NCBI GenBank assembly: GCA_039934875.1
Contig: JBDTLH010000199.1
Span: 1 to 9,481 of the forward strand
DNA from: JBDTLH01 sp039934875
GTDB lineage: Bacteria; Acidobacteriota; Terriglobia; Terriglobales; Acidobacteriaceae
DNA length: 9,481 nt
Reading direction: 5' to 3'
This document shows, piece by piece, positions 5,834 to 9,481 of this stretch (position 1 is the stretch's first letter; the number at the start of each line of letters is the position of its first letter). Below the pieces are notes generated by a model, which did not search any database, was not told the DNA's origin, and worked only from the letters and a program-made list of their open reading frames with translations. Made by a program: the position numbers and the translations under genes.

Positions 5834-5928
5834 TCACCTATGGCTATCCGCTACTTGCGATTGGCGGCACACCCCGGAGCGCTGCGATGCTTCTAAGGAC
5901 GGAGACGATAGATTATTTGGGAGAAGCT

Positions 5929-6825
5929 ATGGCGCGAAATATAAAGAGAAATATTTTGACCGCGGACCAGGCGGATTTGGCGGGGATTGAGTTGCGGGGC
6001 GAGTCGCGGAAGAAGGATGCGGGTGAAGGCCAGTATTGGCGTAAGCCGTTTGCAAGCGGAGAGGATTGGATTAACCAGGGCAGCCGCTGGGCGGAGAAGA
6101 AAAAGGTGTCGCAGGCCGATTTACAAGATGCGATTCTTGGTTCCGCACCGGGTTCCGACAATTCGCGTTCCCAGGGGAAGCCAGAGTATGAAGATCAAGG
6201 TAGCTGGGAGCACTCGACCACGGAGGAGCGCAGCCAGGACTTCCGGGCGGAGAAGTCCGATTTCGGCGGTTCCGGCAATGGAGATAAGGGCTTCAGTGCT
6301 GGGGGCGAGAAGCGGGGAGGCAATCTCGGCATCTCGATTTTGATCGGCCTGGGGGGAGGCTTGGCGGCGACGTATGTAATGACGCAGGCACAAAGCGCGG
6401 TCAAAAAGCTGAAGACGAAGCCCGCATCAGAGAAACCGAAATCACGAGAGCAACAGGAGAGAGAGGTCAGCGAGCAGTCCACGGTGAAGATCGCGGACAA
6501 AGTTTCGAGCGCGGTCACCGATCATGAGGTGCCACAGGAGCAGAAGCAGAGCGCCGGCAACGCGGTCCACTATAGCTTTGGCACGTTGATGGGCGGAGTG
6601 TACGGGGGGATGGCGTCGCTGCTGGATGATGCGCCGCTGGGCACCGGCTTGCTATTTGGGATTGGCCTGTGGCTGGCGGCAGATGAGTTTGTATTGCCGC
6701 AACTGGGACTGTCGAAGTCTCCGACGGAGCGGGGCTTGAAGGAGCACGCCTACGAGGCATCGGCGCACGCGGTTTATGGGCTTACGCTGGACGCGGTGAA
6801 CCAGTTGAGGAAGCGGGTGGCGTAG
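5929..6825 (+). CDS. DUF1440 (YagU-like) membrane protein with long hydrophilic N-terminal region
   Basis: 298 residues from ATG 5929, which has an excellent GGGAG site (5919-5923) 5 nt upstream. ATG 5887 (GGAG at 5876-5879) and TTG 5764 are in-frame alternatives. Residues 1-130 are hydrophilic and probably disordered in part, rich in Gly, Ser, Glu and Lys, starting MARNIKRNILTADQADLAGI. The C-terminal half is the DUF1440-like part: a Gly-rich membrane segment at about 133-151 (GISILIGLGGGLAATYVM), a charged loop with KSREQQEREVSE, segments at about 216-234 (FGTLMGGVYGGMASLL) and 238-256 (GTGLLFGIGLWLAADEFVLP), LSKSPTE, and a last helix with SAHAVYGLTLDAV. E. coli YagU is an inner-membrane protein linked to acid tolerance; whether that applies here is unknown. 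A hairpin follows 26 nt downstream. Confidence 0.75.
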   Translation: MARNIKRNILTADQADLAGIELRGESRKKDAGEGQYWRKPFASGEDWINQGSRWAEKKKVSQADLQDAILGSAPGSDNSRSQGKPEYEDQGSWEHSTTEERSQDFRAEKSDFGGSGNGDKGFSAGGEKRGGNLGISILIGLGGGLAATYVMTQAQSAVKKLKTKPASEKPKSREQQEREVSEQSTVKIADKVSSAVTDHEVPQEQKQSAGNAVHYSFGTLMGGVYGGMASLLDDAPLGTGLLFGIGLWLAADEFVLPQLGLSKSPTERGLKEHAYEASAHAVYGLTLDAVNQLRKRVA

Positions 6826-6851
6826 CGCTGGACTGGATGAAGAGAAAGAGG

Positions 6852-6880
6852 AACCGCTGTGCTTACACTGGGCAGCGGTT
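6852..6880 (+). terminator. Hairpin after the DUF1440 gene, possible terminator
   Basis: AACCGCTG (6852-6859) pairs perfectly with CAGCGGTT (6873-6880) around a 13-nt loop, and is followed by TCGCTTCGTC, which is pyrimidine-rich but not a T-run. It lies 26 nt after the stop codon and before the def leader, so it probably separates the two transcription units. Confidence 0.42.
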
Positions 6881-7021
6881 TCGCTTCGTCTGTGCTGTCA
6901 GCCAGCAGCTTCCGGCCGCCAGCTACCAGTTGAGGGAGAGGCGGCATCGGCGGCGGATGCAATCTGTAGAATGTAGAGAGGAACAGAGAGAATAAGCCAG
7001 AAGCTAGAGACCAGTCGCGAG

Positions 7022-7561
7022 ATGATTTATTCGATTGTGAAATATCCGGAGGCGGTGCTGGAGACCCCGGCGGGCGATGTCACGGAGTTCAATTCCGGGC
7101 TGGCAAAGCTGGTGGAAGACATGTTCGAGAGCATGCATGTGGCGCGCGGGGTGGGCTTGGCGGCGCCGCAGATCGGCATCTCGCAACGGGTCGCGGTGAT
7201 CGATTGCTCGATCGATCACGATGATGATGACGCGGGGAATGGGGACAAGCAGAAGGCGCAGCGCGTGGCCATCATCAATCCTGAGATTATTCACCGGGAG
7301 GGGCGGGTGAACCAGCAGGAGGGCTGCCTTTCGCTGCCCGACATCCGGGAGAACGTGACACGCGCGAAGAAGGTGCGGGTGCGGGCGCAGAATGTGAAGG
7401 GCGAATGGTTCGAGATGGAGGGGGAAAACCTCTTCGCGCGCGCTTTTCAACATGAGATCGATCATCTGAATGGCATCCTCTTCATCCGGCACGTCAGCGC
7501 GCTCAAGCGGGATTTAATCAAGCGCAGGATACGGAAGCTCATCAAAGAGGGGAATTGGTAA
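7022..7561 (+). CDS. def: Peptide deformylase
   Basis: 179 residues. It removes the formyl group from the N-terminal methionine of new proteins at the ribosome exit, using a bound metal ion (usually Fe2+). All three family motifs are intact: GVGLAAPQIG (43-52, with Q50), EGCLSLP (100-106, metal ligand C102) and QHEIDHLNG (143-151, metal ligands H144 and H148, catalytic E145). An acidic insert, IDHDDDDAGNGDKQK (about 64-78), lengthens the loop between motifs I and II. The MIYSIVKYP start is the normal one; only weak purine-rich sequence precedes it. The gene opens the def-DUF6326-fmt-rsmB cluster. Its last codons (Asn-Trp-stop) lie inside the left arm of an inverted repeat, so the present C-terminus was probably set by that repeat. 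Confidence 0.97.
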   Translation: MIYSIVKYPEAVLETPAGDVTEFNSGLAKLVEDMFESMHVARGVGLAAPQIGISQRVAVIDCSIDHDDDDAGNGDKQKAQRVAIINPEIIHREGRVNQQEGCLSLPDIRENVTRAKKVRVRAQNVKGEWFEMEGENLFARAFQHEIDHLNGILFIRHVSALKRDLIKRRIRKLIKEGNW

Positions 7562-7588
7562 TTGGGTAATTTGTAATCGGGTAATCTG
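7553..7588. repeat. Left arm of the inverted repeat flanking the DUF6326 gene
   Basis: The arm is two tandem copies of a 15-bp unit, AATTGGTAATTGGGT and AATTTGTAATCGGGT, followed by AATCTG. It matches the reverse complement of 8109-8144 at 31 of 36 positions (my count by eye). It begins inside the last codons of def and supplies the def stop codon (7559-7561). Confidence 0.75.
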
Positions 7589-7673
7589 AGGCCGAGAAGT
7601 GGTTGCCGGCGAGTGGGCGCAAGGTCTTCGTGAAGGAGAGCGCCCTGTGATTTTCCGGAGAGATGAAAGAGCA

Positions 7674-8102
7674 ATGAAAGAAAAGAGGGACACCCTACCG
7701 TTAGAAGATATCAAGCTCAACGTGAGATTGAAGCTCTTCGCGTTGTGGTCGTCCGTCATGTTCTTTTACATCTATGGAGACTACTTCGAGCTTTACCAAC
7801 CCGGAAAATTGCAGGCGATGATCGCAGGAAGGACGGCCCTCGGCGCGGTCTCGCAGGGGATCCTCCTGGGCATGGCCGCGGTCATGGTAATTCCGGGTCT
7901 CATGGTTTTTCTGTCACTCGTCCTGCCTTCACGCGTGAATCGCTGGTTAAATGTCGTTTTCGGCGCAGCGTATACAGTGATCATGATTCTGGCGATCAAG
8001 GGTGGTTGGCACTTCTACATCTTTTTCGGATTGATAGAAATCACTCTGACGGCACTCATCGTCTGGTATGCATGGACCTGGCCGAAGCAACAAGCCCGCT
8101 AG
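7674..8102 (+). CDS. DUF6326-family integral membrane protein
   Basis: 142 residues. The sequence fits a small four-helix membrane family known as DUF6326: LEDIKLNVRLKLFALWSSVM, FYIYGDYFELYQPGKLQAMI, QGILLGMAAVMVIPGLMVFL, VNRWLNVVFGAAYTVIMIL and GGWHFYIFFGLIEITLTALI, ending WYAWTWPK. Predicted membrane helices are at about 18-37, 62-84, 91-109 and 112-134. The biochemical function of the family is not known to me. ATG 7674 is chosen because family homology begins with the LPLEDIKLNV segment just after it; GGAGAG (7657-7662) lies 11 nt upstream. The gene interrupts the usual def-fmt pairing, is bracketed by long inverted-repeat arms, and looks less GC-rich than its neighbours. This suggests a later insertion into the cluster. 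Confidence 0.82.
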   Translation: MKEKRDTLPLEDIKLNVRLKLFALWSSVMFFYIYGDYFELYQPGKLQAMIAGRTALGAVSQGILLGMAAVMVIPGLMVFLSLVLPSRVNRWLNVVFGAAYTVIMILAIKGGWHFYIFFGLIEITLTALIVWYAWTWPKQQAR

Positions 8103-8108
8103 CGTCAC

Positions 8109-8144
8109 AAAATTACCCGATTACCAATTACCCGATTATCAATT
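8109..8144. repeat. Right arm of the inverted repeat flanking the DUF6326 gene
   Basis: On the minus strand it reads AATTGATAATCGGGT then AATTGGTAATCGGGT then AATTTT, two tandem copies of the same 15-bp unit as the left arm but in the opposite orientation. It begins 6 nt after the DUF6326 stop codon and ends 2 nt before the fmt ATG, so the whole gap between the two genes is repeat. Confidence 0.75.
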
Positions 8145-8146
8145 TC

Positions 8147-9088
8147 ATGCGTCTGGTCTTCTGCGGTACCCCACAATTCGCCGTCCCCACGCTTGACCGG
8201 CTGCATGCAGCCGGACACGAGATTGCGCTGGTGGTGACGCAGCCCGACCGGCCTAAAGGACGGGGGATGGAGCTGTCGGTTTCGGCGGTGAAGCAGCGGG
8301 CGCAAGAGCTTGGTCTCGAAGTCGCGCAGCCCGAGCGGATCAAGAAGAACGAGGAGTTCCGGCAAAGGATGGAGGCCATCGCGCCCGACGCTATTATCGT
8401 GGTGGCGTATGGGCGTATCGTTCCTGGCTGGATGCTCGACCTTCCGCGCTATGGCAATCTGAATCTGCATGGCTCGCTATTGCCGAAGTATCGCGGCGCC
8501 GCGCCCATCCAGTGGGCGATCGCGAAGGGAGAAACCGTCACCGGAAATAGCGTGATCCGGCTCGATGAGGGCCTCGACACGGGAGACATTTTGTTTATGC
8601 GCGAGGCGGCGATTGCGCCCGGCGACACCAGCATGACTCTCATGCCCAGGTTGGCCGAGGACGGCGCGGAGTTGATGCTCGAAGTACTGGCACAACTTGA
8701 AGCCAACACGTTATCAGCAAAGAAGCAGGATGAGGGGCAAGCGACGCTCGCGCCCATTCTCACAAAAGAGGATGGCCTGGTGGATTTCGAGCGCACGGCG
8801 AAGGAGATACACAATCGCTTTCGCGGCTTTCAACCATGGCCGGGCGCTTACAGCACATTTCGCGGTAAGAAGTTGACCATCCATGGCTGCCATTTGACGG
8901 ATGAGCCGGGCACGGACGCCGAGCCGGGAGCGTTGCTGATCGAACATACGGGCGATTTGTCTGTGCACTGCGGACGCGCCACCCTGCTGGTGCTGGACGA
9001 GTTGCAACTGGAGGGAAAGAGGCGGCTCAGCGCGCGCGAATTTCTCAACGGATACCAATTGCATTCGGGCGAAATGCTGGGGCAGTAG
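8147..9088 (+). CDS. fmt: Methionyl-tRNA formyltransferase
   Basis: 313 residues, the family's usual length. It transfers a formyl group from 10-formyl-tetrahydrofolate to the amino group of initiator Met-tRNA in the cytoplasm. The N-terminal catalytic domain shows MRLVFCGTPQFAVPTL, QPDRPKGRG (32-40), NLHGSLLPKYRGAAPIQWAI with catalytic N106 and H108, and EGLDTGD with D144. The C-terminal tRNA-binding domain follows from about residue 205 (TKEDGLVDF, then NRFRGFQPWPGA and LEGKRRLSAREFLNG). The ATG at 8147 gives the standard N-terminus; longer in-frame starts would overlap the DUF6326 gene in another frame. No Shine-Dalgarno is present, because the right repeat arm occupies the leader. The rsmB start lies 2 nt past the stop, so translation of the two is probably coupled. 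Confidence 0.97.
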   Translation: MRLVFCGTPQFAVPTLDRLHAAGHEIALVVTQPDRPKGRGMELSVSAVKQRAQELGLEVAQPERIKKNEEFRQRMEAIAPDAIIVVAYGRIVPGWMLDLPRYGNLNLHGSLLPKYRGAAPIQWAIAKGETVTGNSVIRLDEGLDTGDILFMREAAIAPGDTSMTLMPRLAEDGAELMLEVLAQLEANTLSAKKQDEGQATLAPILTKEDGLVDFERTAKEIHNRFRGFQPWPGAYSTFRGKKLTIHGCHLTDEPGTDAEPGALLIEHTGDLSVHCGRATLLVLDELQLEGKRRLSAREFLNGYQLHSGEMLGQ

Positions 9089-9090
9089 GC

Positions 9091-9481
9091 ATGCCCGTCT
9101 CTCCCGCCCGCCGCTCCGCATTCGAGATTCTGATGCGCGTCGAGCAAGAGGACGCTTACGCCTCCGAGCTGCTGCATTCCGCAAAACTCGACCCGCTCTC
9201 TGCCGAAGATCGCGGGCTGGCGCAGGAGATTGTAATGGGGGTGCTGCGCTGGCGCTCGCGCCTCGATCAGGAGATTGCGTTTCACAGCTTCACTCCCCTG
9301 GGCAAGCTGGATGCGGCAGTGTTGACGGCGCTGCGAATGGGCGCATATCAGTTGCGCCATCTCGACCGGGTGCCGCGCCATGCCGCCGTCGATGAGTCAG
9401 TGGAGATGGTGAAGAGCGCGGGCAAGGCGTCTGCCGCGGGGTTGGCGAATGCGGTGCTGCGAAAGATCGCCGCTGGTGCGA
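9091..9481 (+). CDS. rsmB: 16S rRNA (cytosine(967)-C5)-methyltransferase, N-terminal part
   Basis: The first 130 residues are present; the gene runs off the window. They form the NusB-like RNA-binding domain found at the N-terminus of RsmB (Sun/Fmu): PARRSAFEILMRVEQEDAYA, then LSAEDRGLAQEIVMGVLRWR, LDAAVLTALRMGAYQLRHLD, RVPRHAAVDESVEMVKSAG and GLANAVLRKIA. RsmB uses S-adenosylmethionine to methylate C967 of 16S rRNA during small-subunit maturation; the methyltransferase domain with its paired cysteines should lie downstream. Position directly after fmt matches the def-fmt-rsmB order known from E. coli. The alternative, a stand-alone NusB, is less likely because of this order and because VDESVEMVKSAG with GLANAVLRK is the RsmB form. 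The ATG is 2 nt after the fmt stop. Confidence 0.92.
   Translation, partial: MPVSPARRSAFEILMRVEQEDAYASELLHSAKLDPLSAEDRGLAQEIVMGVLRWRSRLDQEIAFHSFTPLGKLDAAVLTALRMGAYQLRHLDRVPRHAAVDESVEMVKSAGKASAAGLANAVLRKIAAGA

Larger units (their letters stand above)
5376..5928. other. Long non-coding region between rph and the DUF1440 gene
   Basis: This 553-bp stretch contains no convincing gene. It is more AT-rich than its surroundings, especially at 5470-5580, and holds the 11-bp inverted repeat and phased A/T-tracts listed separately. It should carry the divergent promoters of rph and the DUF1440 gene. AGAGGAAAG (5751-5759) sits 4 nt before a TTG at 5764 that opens a frame continuous with the DUF1440 gene, so the 3' part could be a translated extension; the sequence in between looks like nothing familiar. 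A tRNA-like word (TAGCTCAG, 5404-5411) lacks any cloverleaf around it. Confidence 0.6.

Noticed and set aside
6967..6972. TAGAAT as a -10 box of def
   Set aside because: It is a fair -10 match, but no -35 box lies at a usable distance; support is too weak to list.
7004..7492. 162-residue minus-strand open frame over def
   Set aside because: It is the antisense shadow of the well-supported def gene and has no recognisable motif.
7615..7644. GGGCGC...GCGCCC hairpin before the DUF6326 gene
   Set aside because: A 6-bp stem with an 18-nt loop in GC-rich DNA is within chance expectation.
7745..8146. In-frame upstream extension of fmt
   Set aside because: It overlaps the DUF6326 gene in another frame, and Fmt homology begins exactly at MRLVFCGTP (8147).

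Overview
The window reads like a chromosomal segment of a moderately GC-rich soil bacterium, most likely Acidobacteriota (class Terriglobia). That placement is an inference from the gene families together: a PadR-type regulator, a YegD-like short Hsp70, a DUF1440/YagU protein, a DUF6326 protein, a def-fmt-rsmB cluster, and REP-like hairpins between genes. No marker in the window proves the taxon.

Layout. Positions 1-141 are the C-terminus of an E1-beta (transketolase-like) 2-oxoacid dehydrogenase subunit, followed by a GC-rich hairpin. Positions 237-803 encode a small exported protein with an SH3-like end. Positions 819-3171 are a minus-strand pair: an SDR oxidoreductase with a C-terminal membrane anchor, then a YegD-like Hsp70 ATPase 46 nt downstream. 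Positions 3172-3424 hold two REP-like hairpins and divergent promoter candidates. Positions 3425-3779 are a PadR regulator gene broken by a one-base frameshift. Positions 3943-4554 encode a lipoprotein with a PepSY-like tail. It converges on rph (RNase PH, minus strand, 4644-5375) across a run of helically phased T-tracts. Positions 5376-5928 are a long non-coding stretch with a perfect 11-bp inverted repeat and more phased A/T-tracts. Positions 5929-6825 encode a DUF1440 membrane protein with a long charged N-terminal region.

The last part is a translation-start and ribosome-maturation cluster: def (peptide deformylase), a DUF6326 membrane protein, fmt (Met-tRNA formyltransferase) and the start of rsmB (16S rRNA m5C967 methyltransferase). 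Fmt formylates initiator Met-tRNA, Def removes the formyl group from new proteins, and RsmB modifies the P-site region of 16S rRNA. The DUF6326 gene sits between def and fmt and is flanked by a long imperfect inverted repeat built of 15-bp units. The left arm supplies the def stop codon and the right arm ends two bases before the fmt start codon. This is the most unusual structure in the window.

I did not find a convincing undescribed defence, mobile or biosynthetic system. The points most worth a second look are the inverted-repeat module between def and fmt, the broken padR with its operator-like start site, and the phased A/T-tracts on both sides of rph.
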